A stretch of DNA of 64,000 nt from Nocardia cyriacigeorgica (GTDB lineage: Bacteria; Actinomycetota; Actinomycetes; Mycobacteriales; Mycobacteriaceae). A model generated the notes under the pieces. It was not told the DNA's origin. It was given only the letters and a program-made list of their open reading frames with translations, and searched no databases. Below, one piece after another: positions 19,406-29,470 of this stretch (positions are counted from its first letter, which is position 1; every line of letters starts with the position of its first letter). The DNA lies in assembly GCF_005863245.1 (NCBI RefSeq), contig NZ_VBUT01000004.1:310001-374000 (forward strand), given 5' to 3'. Position numbers and translations under genes: made by a program.

Positions 19406-20878
19406 ATGTCCACGAAAGCTACGACCCCCACCACGACGACCGGTGATGACAGCGTTCCCGCCGCCACCAACGGCGCGGGCCGCGCGTTCGATCTACCGAC
19501 GCGCACCCGGACGCTCACCGGGTGGGGTCGCACCGCACCAACATCCGCCGAAGTGCTCTCGACCAGCGATCCGGAGCTGATCGCCAAGGCCGTGGCCATG
19601 GTCGCCGAGGACAACGACGGCAAGCCCGCCCACCTGCGCCGCGGCGTCATCGCGCGCGGGCTCGGCCGCTCCTACGGCGACCACGCGCAGAACGGGGGCG
19701 GCCTCGTCGTCGACATGACCGCGCTCAACCGCATCCACCGCATCGACGGCGACACCCACATGGTCGACGTCGACGGTGGCGTGAGCCTGGACCAGCTGAT
19801 GAAGGCGGCGCTGCCGTTCGGCCTGTGGGTCCCGGTGCTACCGGGCACCAGGCAGGTCACCATCGGCGGCGCCATCGCCTCCGACATCCACGGCAAGAAC
19901 CATCACTCCGAAGGCAGCTTCGGCAATCACGTCCGCTCCATCGACCTGCTCACCGCCGACGGGCAGGTGCAGACCGTCTCGCCGAAGAAGAACGCGAAAC
20001 TGTTCTGGGCGACGGTCGGCGGCAACGGCCTGACCGGCATCATCCTGCGCGCGACGATCGAGATGATTCCGACCGAGACCGCGTACTTCCTCAACGACGG
20101 CGTCAAGACCAGGACACTGGACGAGACCATCGCGGTGCACAGCGATGGGAGCGAGGCGAACTACACGTACTCGAGTGCGTGGTTCGACGTGATGAACCCG
20201 CTGCCCAAGCTCGGCCGGGCGTGCCTGACCCGTGGCCGCCTGGCGAAGGTCGACGAACTGCCCAAGAAGCTGCGCAAGAACCCGCTGAAGTTCGACGCAC
20301 CGCAGCTGCTCACCGTGCCCAACATTTTCCCGAGCTGGACGGCCAACAAGCTGACCCTCGGCGCGGTCGGCGAGGCGTACTACGCCATGGGCGGTACCTA
20401 CACCGGCAAGGTGCAGAACCTGACCCAGTTCTATCACCCGCTCGACATGGTGGCGGAGTGGAATCGGGCCTACGGCCCGGCCGGCTTCCTCCAGTACCAG
20501 TTCGTGGTGCCGACCGAGGCGGTCGAGGAGTTCAAGCGGATCATCATCGACATCCAGGCGTCCGGGCATATCTCCGCGCTCAACGTCTTCAAACTGTTCG
20601 GCCCCGGCAACCAGGCTCCGCTGAGCTTCCCGATGCCCGGCTGGAACATCTGCGTCGACTTCCCGATCCGGCCCGGCCTCAACGAGCTGGTCACCGAACT
20701 CGACAAGCGCGTCCTGGAATTCGGCGGGCGGCTCTACACCGCGAAGGATTCGCGCACCACCGCCGAGACCTTCCACAAGATGTACCCGCGCATCGACGAG
20801 TGGATCCAGATCCGCCGCAGTGTCGACCCCACAGGCGTTTTCATGTCCGATATGGCCAGGAGGCTGGAGCTCCAGTGA
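19406..20878 (+). CDS. dprE1: Decaprenylphosphoryl-ribose 2'-oxidase DprE1
   Basis: FAD enzyme that oxidises decaprenyl-phosphoryl-ribose to the 2'-keto intermediate; with DprE2 it makes decaprenyl-phospho-arabinose, the only arabinose donor for the wall. 490 residues. Visible: FAD-binding [38 protein letters not shown], and GWNICVDFP with Cys416, equivalent to Cys387 that benzothiazinones modify. The protein carries about 30 extra Thr/Ala-rich residues before LTGWGRTAP compared with M. tuberculosis. ATG 19400 is an alternative start six bases earlier. It overlaps dprE2 by four bases. Confidence 0.96.
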   Translation: MSTKATTPTTTTGDDSVPAATNGAGRAFDLPTRTRTLTGWGRTAPTSAEVLSTSDPELIAKAVAMVAEDNDGKPAHLRRGVIARGLGRSYGDHAQNGGGLVVDMTALNRIHRIDGDTHMVDVDGGVSLDQLMKAALPFGLWVPVLPGTRQVTIGGAIASDIHGKNHHSEGSFGNHVRSIDLLTADGQVQTVSPKKNAKLFWATVGGNGLTGIILRATIEMIPTETAYFLNDGVKTRTLDETIAVHSDGSEANYTYSSAWFDVMNPLPKLGRACLTRGRLAKVDELPKKLRKNPLKFDAPQLLTVPNIFPSWTANKLTLGAVGEAYYAMGGTYTGKVQNLTQFYHPLDMVAEWNRAYGPAGFLQYQFVVPTEAVEEFKRIIIDIQASGHISALNVFKLFGPGNQAPLSFPMPGWNICVDFPIRPGLNELVTELDKRVLEFGGRLYTAKDSRTTAETFHKMYPRIDEWIQIRRSVDPTGVFMSDMARRLELQ

Positions 20879-21654
20879 TCAACGCAGTAGGCAACCCGCA
20901 GACCATCCTGCTGCTCGGCGGAACGTCGGAGATCGGGCTGGCGATCTGTGCCGAGTACCTGAAGAAGGGCGCCGCGCGGATCATCCTGGCCACCCTGCCG
21001 AACGATCCGCTGCGCGACACCGCGGTGGCGCAGATGAAGGCGGCCGGGGCCGAAAAGGTCGACGTCATCGATTTCGACGCGCTCGACACCGACAGCCACC
21101 CCAAGGTGATCGATCAGGCCTGGGACGGCGGCGACGTGGATGTCGCCATCGTCGCCTTCGGCGTTCTCGGTGATGCCGAACAGCTGTGGCAGAACCAGCG
21201 CAAGGCGGTGCAGGTCGTCGGCATCAACTACACCGCGGCGGTGTCGGTCGGCGTGCTGGTCGGCGAGAAGATGAAGGCGCAGGGCTACGGCCGCATCATC
21301 GCCATGTCCTCGGTCGCCGGCGAGCGGGTGCGCCGCTCCAACTTCGTCTACGGCTCCACCAAGGCCGGCCTGGACGGGTTCTACCTCGGCCTCGGCGAGG
21401 CGCTGCGCCCGTACGGCCCGCGCGTGCTCGTCATCCGGCCGGGCCAGGTGCGCACCACCACCACGCTCGAGCATTGGAAGGCGACCGGCGCCAAGGAAGC
21501 GCCGTTCACCGTCGACAAGGAAGAGGTCGCCGCCCTCGCGGTCGAGGCCTCGCAGAAGGGCAAGGAACTCATCTGGGCCCCCGGCCAGGTGCGCTACCTG
21601 ATGTCGGTGCTGCGCCACATCCCGCGCCCGATCTTCCGCAAACTCCCGATGTGA
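20875..21654 (+). CDS. dprE2: Decaprenylphosphoryl-2-keto-ribose reductase DprE2
   Basis: NADH-dependent SDR that completes the epimerisation begun by DprE1, giving decaprenyl-phospho-arabinose. 259 residues. The cofactor motif reads [10 protein letters not shown], catalytic Ser lies in AMSSVAGE and the YGSTKAGLD motif supplies Tyr and Lys. GTG at 20875 overlaps the dprE1 stop (GTGA), so translation is coupled, as is usual for this pair. A perfect hairpin follows the stop codon, separating it from aftA. Confidence 0.95.
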   Translation: MINAVGNPQTILLLGGTSEIGLAICAEYLKKGAARIILATLPNDPLRDTAVAQMKAAGAEKVDVIDFDALDTDSHPKVIDQAWDGGDVDVAIVAFGVLGDAEQLWQNQRKAVQVVGINYTAAVSVGVLVGEKMKAQGYGRIIAMSSVAGERVRRSNFVYGSTKAGLDGFYLGLGEALRPYGPRVLVIRPGQVRTTTTLEHWKATGAKEAPFTVDKEEVAALAVEASQKGKELIWAPGQVRYLMSVLRHIPRPIFRKLPM

Positions 21655-21665
21655 GCGACTGATTC

Positions 21666-21694
21666 GGAGCCGGGTCGACTGCGGCCCCGGCTCC
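21666..21694 (+). terminator. Hairpin terminator after dprE2
   Basis: Arms GGAGCCGGG and CCCGGCTCC are exact complements around an eleven-base loop, 12 bases past the dprE2 stop. It suggests that aftA has its own promoter in the following 115 bases. Confidence 0.7.
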
Positions 21695-21808
21695 GATGCC
21701 GCCCGGTTTCACTGTCCTATTCGAGGCACATCGGATGATGACGCGGGCTCCACTAGGCTGGCCCGGACGTGCGGGCGGACGAGTAGGAGCCGGAGGTTGG
21801 GCGCGCCG

Positions 21809-23806
21809 ATGACAACGAACGACGAAGTGCGGTCGGGGCAGTTGGTGCGCCGGATCGGGGGCGGGCTGGGGCAGGCGGCGGTGGCCACGCTGGTCGCGGC
21901 CGGTGTGTCGGCCATCGGGTTGTACGCGTTTTCGCTGGTGCAGTGGCCCGCGTTCAACTCCTCCAATGTGACTCGGGCGTTGACGACGGTCGGGCAGGTC
22001 GCTTCGGCCGTGCTGTTGGTCGCGTCGATCGTGCTGATCCGGCGCAAGAGCAAGCTCGGGCTGGCGAAACTGTTGTCGTGGGCGGGGATTTCGGCGTTCG
22101 TCACGGTGACGCTCGGCATGCCGCTGGCCGCGACGAAGCTGTACCTGTTCGGTGTCTCCGTCGACCAGGAGTTCCGGACCGAATACCTGACCAGGCTCAC
22201 CGACAGCGCCGCGCTGCGGGATATGACCTACGCGGATCTGCCGCCGTTCTATCCGGCCGGATGGTTCTGGATCGGCGGCCGGGTGGCGAATGTGCTCGGC
22301 ATGGACGGCTGGGAGGTCTTCAAGCCCTACGCCATCGCCTCGATCGCGGTGGCCGCGGTGATCTCGCTGGTGCTGTGGTCGGAGCTGATCCGCGCGGACT
22401 GGGCGGTCGCGGTGACGGCGGCGGTGACGGCGTTCGGCGTCGCCTATGCCTCACCGGAGGCCTACGGCGCCGTCATCGCGGTGCTGCTGCCGCCGGTGCT
22501 GGTGCTGGCCTGGGGTGCGCTGCATCGGCCCGCCGACCAGCGCGGCACCGCCGGGGGCTGGGGTGCGGTGATCGGCACCGGGTTGTTCCTCGGGGTGGCG
22601 GCGACGTTCTACACGCTGTATCTGGCGTTCGCGGCGTTCGCGGTGACGTTGATGGCGCTGGTCGCGGCGGGGTACGCGGTGTGGGCGCGGCGGGCGGAGG
22701 GGCGCTCACGGCGGCGTGCCGCTGTCGGAGCGCGGTCCGGCACTGACCTGAGTGTCGAGCCCAAAGGCGGGACGTGGCGGGCGGCGCTGGCTCCACTCGC
22801 GCGCCTCGTCGTCATCGGCGCGATCGCCGGGCTCATCGCACTCACCGTGTACCTGCCGTTCCTGCTGGAACTGCTCGGCGGGACCTGGCCGAGCGGCGGG
22901 ACGGCGTTCCACTATCTGCCCGAAGCGGGCGCGGAGCTGCCGTTCCCGATGGTGGAGTTCTCGCTGCGCGGCGGGTTCTGTTTGATCGGCACGATCTGGC
23001 TGGTGCTGCGGGCCGGGTCGTCGCGGCGGGCGCAGGCGCTCGGGATCGGCGTGCTCGCGGTGTATCTGTGGTCGCTGCTGTCGATGCTGGCGACCGTCGC
23101 GGGGACGACGCTGCTGTCGTTCCGGCTGGAACCGATTCTGCTGGTGCTGCTGGCGGCGGCCGGGGCGTTCGGTTTCGTGGAGGGCGCGCGGGCGGCGTAT
23201 CAGGCGTTCAACGAGCCGGAGCGGTTCCGGATCGTGGCGGTCGTGGTGGCGCTGGTCGGGGCGCTGGCCTTCACCCAGGACATTCCGCGGGTGCTGGCGC
23301 CGGAGATCACCACCGCCTACACCGATACCGATGGCGACGGCGTCCGCGCCGACCAGCGCGATCCGTCGGCGGTGGCCTATTACCGCGAGATCGACGCCGC
23401 GCTCACCGCGCAGACCGGGCGTCCCCGGTCGGAGACGGTGCTGCTCACCGCCGACACCAGCTTCCTCGCCTACTACCCGTACTTCGGTTTCCAGGGCCTG
23501 ACCTCGCACTACGCCAACCCGCTCGCCGAATTCGCCGAACGCGCGGCGGCGATCGAAGCGTGGAGCGAGCTGGAATCACCGCAGGAACTGCTCGACGCGA
23601 TGGCTGCGGCACCGTGGCGCGCCCCGGATGCGTTCCTGTTCCGGCGCAGCGGCGAGGACTACACGCTGAGGCTCGCAAAGGACGTCTATCCGAACGACCC
23701 GAATGTGAGCCGCTACACCGTCTCCTTCCCCAGCTCGCTGTTCGAGGATCCGCGCTTCACCAGCACCGATATCGGTCCGTTCACGCTGGTCACCGTCGCG
23801 CGGTGA
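21809..23806 (+). CDS. aftA: Arabinofuranosyltransferase AftA
   Basis: GT-C transferase that puts the first arabinofuranose on the galactan, using decaprenyl-phospho-arabinose. 665 residues with about eleven membrane helices in the first two thirds and a soluble C-terminal outside domain (from about TDTDGDGVRADQRD). The first periplasmic loop contains VDQEFRTEYLTRLTDS and DLPPFYPAGWFW, the acidic donor-binding region and a well-conserved block of the family. ATG 21809 was chosen with GGAGG 12 bases upstream; the TTG at 21797 has no spacing. The place directly after dprE1-dprE2 is the same as in mycobacteria. Confidence 0.93.
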   Translation: MTTNDEVRSGQLVRRIGGGLGQAAVATLVAAGVSAIGLYAFSLVQWPAFNSSNVTRALTTVGQVASAVLLVASIVLIRRKSKLGLAKLLSWAGISAFVTVTLGMPLAATKLYLFGVSVDQEFRTEYLTRLTDSAALRDMTYADLPPFYPAGWFWIGGRVANVLGMDGWEVFKPYAIASIAVAAVISLVLWSELIRADWAVAVTAAVTAFGVAYASPEAYGAVIAVLLPPVLVLAWGALHRPADQRGTAGGWGAVIGTGLFLGVAATFYTLYLAFAAFAVTLMALVAAGYAVWARRAEGRSRRRAAVGARSGTDLSVEPKGGTWRAALAPLARLVVIGAIAGLIALTVYLPFLLELLGGTWPSGGTAFHYLPEAGAELPFPMVEFSLRGGFCLIGTIWLVLRAGSSRRAQALGIGVLAVYLWSLLSMLATVAGTTLLSFRLEPILLVLLAAAGAFGFVEGARAAYQAFNEPERFRIVAVVVALVGALAFTQDIPRVLAPEITTAYTDTDGDGVRADQRDPSAVAYYREIDAALTAQTGRPRSETVLLTADTSFLAYYPYFGFQGLTSHYANPLAEFAERAAAIEAWSELESPQELLDAMAAAPWRAPDAFLFRRSGEDYTLRLAKDVYPNDPNVSRYTVSFPSSLFEDPRFTSTDIGPFTLVTVAR

Positions 23807-23901
23807 GCTCGGCCGACCGGATCCGGCTTGTCAGCTCCGGTTCAGGGTGATTGGGTACGGTGGGCTGCTGATCAGCCGGGCACAAGGAGTGGTTTTACGT
23901 T

Positions 23902-25770
23902 TTGAGTGGGGAACCTGACGTCGAGCGGGGTGGATCGACGGCGGTGGACGTCGCGACGGACGGGCCTGCCACGGCCCAGCGACTCACCCCCGAACGAGCA
24001 CGCCTGCGAGCGCGGCTACCGATACCGCGCCGGATACCGCGCGCCGACCTGCTGATCGGCACGAGCTACCTGTTGATCGCCGCCACCGTCCTGTCCGGGC
24101 AGTGGCGCGACACCAGCGGCTCGTACCTGATCAAGAGCGGCCAGGACCAGACCATGTGGGAATGGTTCTTCGCCGTCACCGCCCACTCGGTGGCCAACTT
24201 GCAGAACCCGCTCGGCACGCAGCTACAGAATTTCCCCGCCGGGGTGAACATGATGGCCAATACAGCCATGTTCGGCGTCGGCATCCCGCTGACGCCGGTC
24301 ACCCTACTGTTCGGCCCGACGGTCACCTTCGTGCTCGTCCTCACCCTCGGCCTCGGCGGTACCGCGTTCGCCTGGTACTGGCTGTTCTCCCGGGAGCTGG
24401 TGAGCTCGCGCACCGCGGCCGTCATCGGCGGATTGTTCTGCGGGTTCGCGCCCGCCATGATCTCGCACGCCAACGCGCACCCGAACTTCGTGGTGCTGGT
24501 GCTGCTGCCGCTGATCGCCGCTCAGGTGATCCGGATGGCGCGGCGAGCGAGCGTGCCCGACCTGCCGCGGCCGCGCCGACGGGTGCGCGATGCGGTGATC
24601 CTCGGCCTGCTGGTGGCCATGCAGATCGCGCTCGGCGAGGAACCGCTGCTGATCTTCGCGCTGTCCTTCGCCGTCTTCGGCATCGGCTATTACCTGCGTG
24701 AACCGCGCGCCGGGCTGCGGGTCCTGCGACGGATCACGCCGACGGTCGCGCTGGCCGCGGTGATCACGCTGGTGCTCACCGAGATCCCGCTGTGGTGGCA
24801 GTTCTTCGGGCCGCAGAGCTACCGGTCCATCGACCACGGTCAGATGGGCAACGACCTCAAGACCATGACCCAGTTCCCGTCGGAATCGCTGGGCGGCATG
24901 TTCTCCCCCGGCCAGAGCGTGGCGATCAACCCGACCGAACAGAACGCCTACTTCGGCTGGCCGCTGCTGTTGCTGCTGCTGGCCACCGCCGCGCTGCTGT
25001 GGCGCGAACGGATGGTGCGGGCGGCGGCGGGCGTCATCGTGGTGTTCGGGGTGCTGTCGCTGGGGTCGGAGGCGAAGTTCGGCAAGGAACCCACCGGCAT
25101 CGTCCTGCCGTGGCGGCTGCTGGAATCGGTGCCGCTGGTCAATTCCATGCTGGAATCCCGGCTCACCATGGCCGCGATCCCGGCCATCGCGGTGATCCTG
25201 GCGCTGGCCACCGAACGGGCCGTCGCGCTGTGGAAGGAGTCGGCGGTCGACCCCAAGCCGCTCGGCTGGTTCGCCGCGCTGGCCTTCGCGCTGCTGCCGC
25301 TGGTGCCGACGATCCTGCCGGTGGCCGAGCGGCACGAGACACCGGAGTTCTTCGCCTCCGGCACCGTCGATCAATACGTCGACCACGGTTCGGTGGTGGT
25401 GGTGCCGCCGCCGCGCCCACCCGACGCGCGGGCGCTGCGCTGGCAGGCCGACGCGGGCTTCACCTTCCCGCTCGCCGGCGGCTATTTCGTCGGCCCCACG
25501 GGCGCGGACAAGAAGGGCATATACGGTCCCGCCGCGCGGGCAACGGCATCGCTGCTGGTCAAGGCGCAGGACACCGGTGAGGTCCCGGCGATCGACGCCG
25601 ACGACCGCGCGGCCGCCCTGGCCGACCTGCGGTATTGGCAGGCCGACGTGGTGGTGCTGCCGCGCACCACCAACGCCACGACCTTGCGTCAGACGATGAC
25701 CGAACTGCTCGGCACCGGACCGGTCCGGGTGCAGGACGTCTGGGTGTGGGACGTGCGGACGCTGCGCTAG
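23902..25770 (+). CDS. Polytopic GT-C-like membrane protein, unassigned
   Basis: A 622-residue membrane protein with an acidic/Thr-rich 45-residue head, then about ten hydrophobic helices and a C-terminal outside domain of about 130 residues (from DQYVDHGSVVVV). The first outside loop (WRDTSGSYLIKSGQDQTMWEWFF) holds several acidic residues where GT-C enzymes have their catalytic Asp, and a helix-break YYLREPRAG follows. In mycobacteria embC follows aftA directly, so this is an extra gene. I infer a lipid-linked-sugar transferase for the arabinan or a lipoglycan; I do not recognise a named family. Start is TTG with AAGGAG 12 bases upstream. Confidence 0.7.
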   Translation: MSGEPDVERGGSTAVDVATDGPATAQRLTPERARLRARLPIPRRIPRADLLIGTSYLLIAATVLSGQWRDTSGSYLIKSGQDQTMWEWFFAVTAHSVANLQNPLGTQLQNFPAGVNMMANTAMFGVGIPLTPVTLLFGPTVTFVLVLTLGLGGTAFAWYWLFSRELVSSRTAAVIGGLFCGFAPAMISHANAHPNFVVLVLLPLIAAQVIRMARRASVPDLPRPRRRVRDAVILGLLVAMQIALGEEPLLIFALSFAVFGIGYYLREPRAGLRVLRRITPTVALAAVITLVLTEIPLWWQFFGPQSYRSIDHGQMGNDLKTMTQFPSESLGGMFSPGQSVAINPTEQNAYFGWPLLLLLLATAALLWRERMVRAAAGVIVVFGVLSLGSEAKFGKEPTGIVLPWRLLESVPLVNSMLESRLTMAAIPAIAVILALATERAVALWKESAVDPKPLGWFAALAFALLPLVPTILPVAERHETPEFFASGTVDQYVDHGSVVVVPPPRPPDARALRWQADAGFTFPLAGGYFVGPTGADKKGIYGPAARATASLLVKAQDTGEVPAIDADDRAAALADLRYWQADVVVLPRTTNATTLRQTMTELLGTGPVRVQDVWVWDVRTLR

Positions 25771-25773
25771 TTT

Positions 25774-25868
25774 CGGCTCCCCCGGCCCGGCAGGGCGTGG
25801 GCTGCTGCATGCCGGCGCATCAGTAAGTCGAATGATCGGCTTCCCCGGCCGGACAGGGCGTGGGCCGC
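25774..25868 (+). repeat. Two imperfect direct copies before emb
   Basis: A segment of about 31 bases near 25774-25804 recurs at 25837-25867 with a few mismatches; both share CAGGGCGTGGGC. They lie in the 128-base gap between the GT-C-like gene and emb. Function, if any, is not apparent. Confidence 0.5.
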
Positions 25869-25898
25869 GTCCGGCGCCGCCGGTTAGAGTCGAGTCCC

Positions 25899-28800
25899 GT
25901 GCGACCGGACCGATCTCCCAGAGCGTTCAACCGTCTCCGCCTGATCGCCCTCGTCTCCGGATTTCTCGGATTCGTGCTGGCGTTGCTGACCCCGCTGCTG
26001 CCGGTGCGTCAGGACCAGGCGGTGCTCGACTGGCCGCAGGCCGGGCAGACGAGCGTCGAAGCGCCACTGGTGAGTTACGAGCCGCTGCGCCTGGACCTCA
26101 CGGTGCCGTGCCCGGTGCTGCGCGACGCGACGGGCACGCTGGTCTCCACCATCCCGATGGAATCGGATCAGGCCTCCGCCAAGGGGCTGATCGTGGCGGT
26201 GCGCGACGGTTCGCTGTCGGTGCTGCTGCGTGATGTGCCGTTGCTGTCGGCGCCGGTGGCCGAGATCGGCGACTGCGAGGCGGTGCGCGTCGTCTCGGAG
26301 GCCGCGGCCACCAGCGCGGAGATCGTCGGGGTGAATCGGGCGGACGGAACACCGTTCCGCACCACCGTCACTCGCGATATCCGGCCGCAGATGGTCGGCG
26401 TGTTCACCGAATTGGCGCAGGATCGGCTCGACGGCATCCGGTTGCACGCCGACATCGATTCGCGGTTCAGCTCCTCGCCGACCGTGTTGAAGCTCGCCGC
26501 GATGATCATCGCGGTGCTGAGCACCATCGTCGCGCTGATCGCGCTGCATCTGCTCGACACCTCCGACGGCAGGCGCGCGCGCCGCTTCCTGCCCGCGCAC
26601 TGGTGGCGGTTCACCCTCGCTGACGGGGCGGTGCTCGGCACGCTGGCGCTCTGGCACGTCATCGGCGCGAACACTTCCGACGACGGCTACATCCTGAACA
26701 TGGCGCGCGCCTCCGAGCACGCCGGCTACATGGCCAACTACTACCGCTGGTTCGGCGTGCCGGAGGCGCCGTTCGGCTGGTCCTACGAGGTGCTGTCGTG
26801 GATGACACGGGTCTCCGATGCCAGCCCGTGGATGCGGCTGCCCGCGCTGCTGGCCGGCGTCGTGTGCTGGCTGGTGATCAGCCGCGAGGTGCTGCCCCGG
26901 CTGGGTGCCAGAGTGCGCCGCAACAAGGTGGCGTTGTGGACGGCCGGGCTGGTGTTCCTGGCGTTCTGGCTGCCCTACGACAACGGTCTGCGGCCCGAAC
27001 CGCTGATCGCCGCCGGTGCGCTGCTCACCTGGTGCTCGATCGAGCGGGCCATCGCGACATCACGGCTGCTGCCCGCGGCGATCGGCATTCTCATCGCAGC
27101 GTTCTCGCTGGCTGCCGGGCCGACCGGGTTGATCTGTATCGCGGCGTTGATCGCGGGGTCGCGGCCGGTGTTGCAGGTGATCGTGAAGCGGGCGCGGGGT
27201 GAGGTTGCGACGCAGTCGATCCTCGCCGAGACTCGGGCGCAGGTGCGGGCAGGCGCCGGCGAGGCTCGGCCGGGCGACGCCGCGAGCGCGGTAGACGAGA
27301 CTCGATCGGAAGGCGGGGCTCCCTCGGACGGCGGCGCCGAGACCCCCACAAAGGCCGACGGCGCCGTCCCCCATCGACCTGACAGCCCGGTTCGGGATGC
27401 CGATGCGAAACTCGTTGATCGCCCGCGTGGTTCGCTCGCCAGCGGAATCTTCCGCTATGCGGCCCTGCTCGCTCCCGGCATCGCCGCCGGAACCCTCGTA
27501 CTGGTCGTGATCTTCGCCGACCAAACCCTTGCCACCGTCATGGAAGCCACCCGGGTCCGCACCATCGTCGGGCCGAATGTGGCCTGGTTCGACGAACGCA
27601 CCCGCTGGGATTCGCTGCTCATGCTGGCGCCGGACGGTTCGCTGTCGCGGCGGTTCGGTGTGCTGCTGATGCTGCTGTGCCTGCTGGTGTGTGTGCTGCA
27701 AGTGCTGCGCAAGGGCCGCATTCCCGGCACCTCGCGCGGGCCGTCGGTGCGCATTCTCGGCATCGTGTTCGCCTCGCTGCTGCTGATGATGTGGACGCCG
27801 ACCAAGTGGACCCATCACTTCGGCGTGTACGCCGGACTGGCCGGGTCGCTGGCCGCGCTGGCGGCGGTCGCGGTGGGCGTCAACGGGATTCGCTCGGCCC
27901 GCAACCGGGCGCTGTTCGCGGCGGCGGTGCTGTTCCTGCTCGCGATCACGTTCACCGGGTCCAATGGCTGGTGGTACGTGTCCAGTTACGGTGTCCCGTG
28001 GTGGGACAAGGCGCCGCTGGTGGCGGGCAAGGGTGTGTCGACGCTGTTCCTCGGGCTCAGTGTGCTGGCGCTGCTGGTCGCACTGTGGCTGCACTACCGG
28101 CAGCCGTATCGGCGGGCCGGTGCTTCGCGGTGGGGCCGATACGCCTCCGCCCCGTTGACGATCGCCGCCGCGCTGATGGTGATCTTCGAGGTGGCGTCGC
28201 TGGCCAAGGCCGCGGTCTCCCAGTATCCGGCGTACTCGGTCGCGAAATCCAATGTGCGCTCGCTGGCCGGTGAGCCGTGCGCGCTGGCGGATTCGGTGCT
28301 GGTGGAAACGAATACCGCCGATTCCCTGCTGCTGCCGTACGAGGGTGATCCCGCCGACGGTCTCGTCTCCCGCGAATCCGGCGTGGAGACAGTCGGATTC
28401 ACACCCGACGGTGTCGCCGACGATCTCACCGCCGACGCCGAGGAAGTCGCCGGGGGCGGCGCCAACACCGTCGAATCCGATAACGACAACAAGACCAGCG
28501 ATACCACCGGCGCCGGCACCGGCGGCGGCACCACGGCGCAGGCCGGCATCAACGGCTCGACGGTCGCACTCCCGTTCGGCCTCGACCCCGCCCGGACCCC
28601 GGTGCTCGGCAGCTACACCGACGACGACCAGAAGCAGGCGAAGCTCACCACCCAGTGGTATCGCCTCGACCTGTCCGACTCCATGCGCGACGACCCCGCC
28701 TACCGGGTGCTCGCCATCACCGCGGCCGGCCGCATCCGCTCCGTCGACGCCGACGGCGTGCTCACCTACGGCCAGGACCTGGTGCTGGAGTACGGAACCC

Positions 28801-29378
28801 GCGCCGCCGACGGCACCATGACCGTCCTCGGCGCGATCACCCCGACCGATATCGGACCGGCGCCGTCCTGGCGCAACCTGCGGGTGCCGCTGGATCAGCT
28901 GCCCGCCGAGGTGAACGCGGTGCGCCTGGTCGCCACCGACAACGACATCACCCAACGCCAATGGCTGGCCATCACCCCGCCCCGCCTGCCGCGCCTGGCC
29001 ACCCTCGATTCGGTCGTCGGCCACACCGACCCGGTCCTGCTGGACTGGCACGTCGGCCTCGCCTTCCCCTGCCAACGCCCCTTCGACCACCGCTACGGCG
29101 TGGCCGAGGTCCCCCGCTGGCGCATCCTGCCCGACCGCGTCGGCTCGGATGCCTCCAACGCCTGGCAGGACGACATCGGCGGCGGGCCGTTGGGCTGGAC
29201 CGAACTGCTGCTGCAAGCCGAGACCGTCCCGACCTATCTGAACGACGACTGGGGCCGCGACTGGGGTTCTTTGGAACAGTTCACTCCCTACGATCCGAAT
29301 GCCGTCCCGGCCGAACTGAATGTCACCACGGTGACCCGCTCCGGCCTGGCCGAGGACTCCCCGATCCGGATCAGATGA
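25899..29378 (+). CDS. Arabinosyltransferase of the EmbA/B/C family (first copy)
   Basis: GT-C arabinofuranosyltransferase, the ethambutol target family, extending the arabinan from decaprenyl-phospho-arabinose. About 1159 residues. The catalytic pair in NTSDDGYILNM is Asp261-Asp262, with Met268 at the place of EmbB Met306. Further marks are ANYYRWFGVPEAPFGW, the WTPTKWTHHFG block and the C-terminal carbohydrate-binding part starting near NGSTVALPFGLDP. GTG 25899 was chosen because the protein then begins just before the first helix. Between two helices, coded by about 27187-27435, is an Ala/Gly/Glu-rich insert of roughly 80 residues absent from the second copy. Which of EmbA, B or C it matches best cannot be settled by eye. 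Confidence 0.92.
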   Translation: MRPDRSPRAFNRLRLIALVSGFLGFVLALLTPLLPVRQDQAVLDWPQAGQTSVEAPLVSYEPLRLDLTVPCPVLRDATGTLVSTIPMESDQASAKGLIVAVRDGSLSVLLRDVPLLSAPVAEIGDCEAVRVVSEAAATSAEIVGVNRADGTPFRTTVTRDIRPQMVGVFTELAQDRLDGIRLHADIDSRFSSSPTVLKLAAMIIAVLSTIVALIALHLLDTSDGRRARRFLPAHWWRFTLADGAVLGTLALWHVIGANTSDDGYILNMARASEHAGYMANYYRWFGVPEAPFGWSYEVLSWMTRVSDASPWMRLPALLAGVVCWLVISREVLPRLGARVRRNKVALWTAGLVFLAFWLPYDNGLRPEPLIAAGALLTWCSIERAIATSRLLPAAIGILIAAFSLAAGPTGLICIAALIAGSRPVLQVIVKRARGEVATQSILAETRAQVRAGAGEARPGDAASAVDETRSEGGAPSDGGAETPTKADGAVPHRPDSPVRDADAKLVDRPRGSLASGIFRYAALLAPGIAAGTLVLVVIFADQTLATVMEATRVRTIVGPNVAWFDERTRWDSLLMLAPDGSLSRRFGVLLMLLCLLVCVLQVLRKGRIPGTSRGPSVRILGIVFASLLLMMWTPTKWTHHFGVYAGLAGSLAALAAVAVGVNGIRSARNRALFAAAVLFLLAITFTGSNGWWYVSSYGVPWWDKAPLVAGKGVSTLFLGLSVLALLVALWLHYRQPYRRAGASRWGRYASAPLTIAAALMVIFEVASLAKAAVSQYPAYSVAKSNVRSLAGEPCALADSVLVETNTADSLLLPYEGDPADGLVSRESGVETVGFTPDGVADDLTADAEEVAGGGANTVESDNDNKTSDTTGAGTGGGTTAQAGINGSTVALPFGLDPARTPVLGSYTDDDQKQAKLTTQWYRLDLSDSMRDDPAYRVLAITAAGRIRSVDADGVLTYGQDLVLEYGTRAADGTMTVLGAITPTDIGPAPSWRNLRVPLDQLPAEVNAVRLVATDNDITQRQWLAITPPRLPRLATLDSVVGHTDPVLLDWHVGLAFPCQRPFDHRYGVAEVPRWRILPDRVGSDASNAWQDDIGGGPLGWTELLLQAETVPTYLNDDWGRDWGSLEQFTPYDPNAVPAELNVTTVTRSGLAEDSPIRIR

Positions 29379-29470
29379 CCCGAGGGAGTTCCTCACGCCA
29401 CACGGCATTGCCGTAGTAGTGGTTGTCGAAAGCAGCACAGCACGGCACTACCACGCATTTCGCGTGGAAA

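Noticed and set aside
27060..29438. 792-residue minus-strand open frame
   Set aside because: Antisense to the first emb, which has complete motifs and normal codon use.
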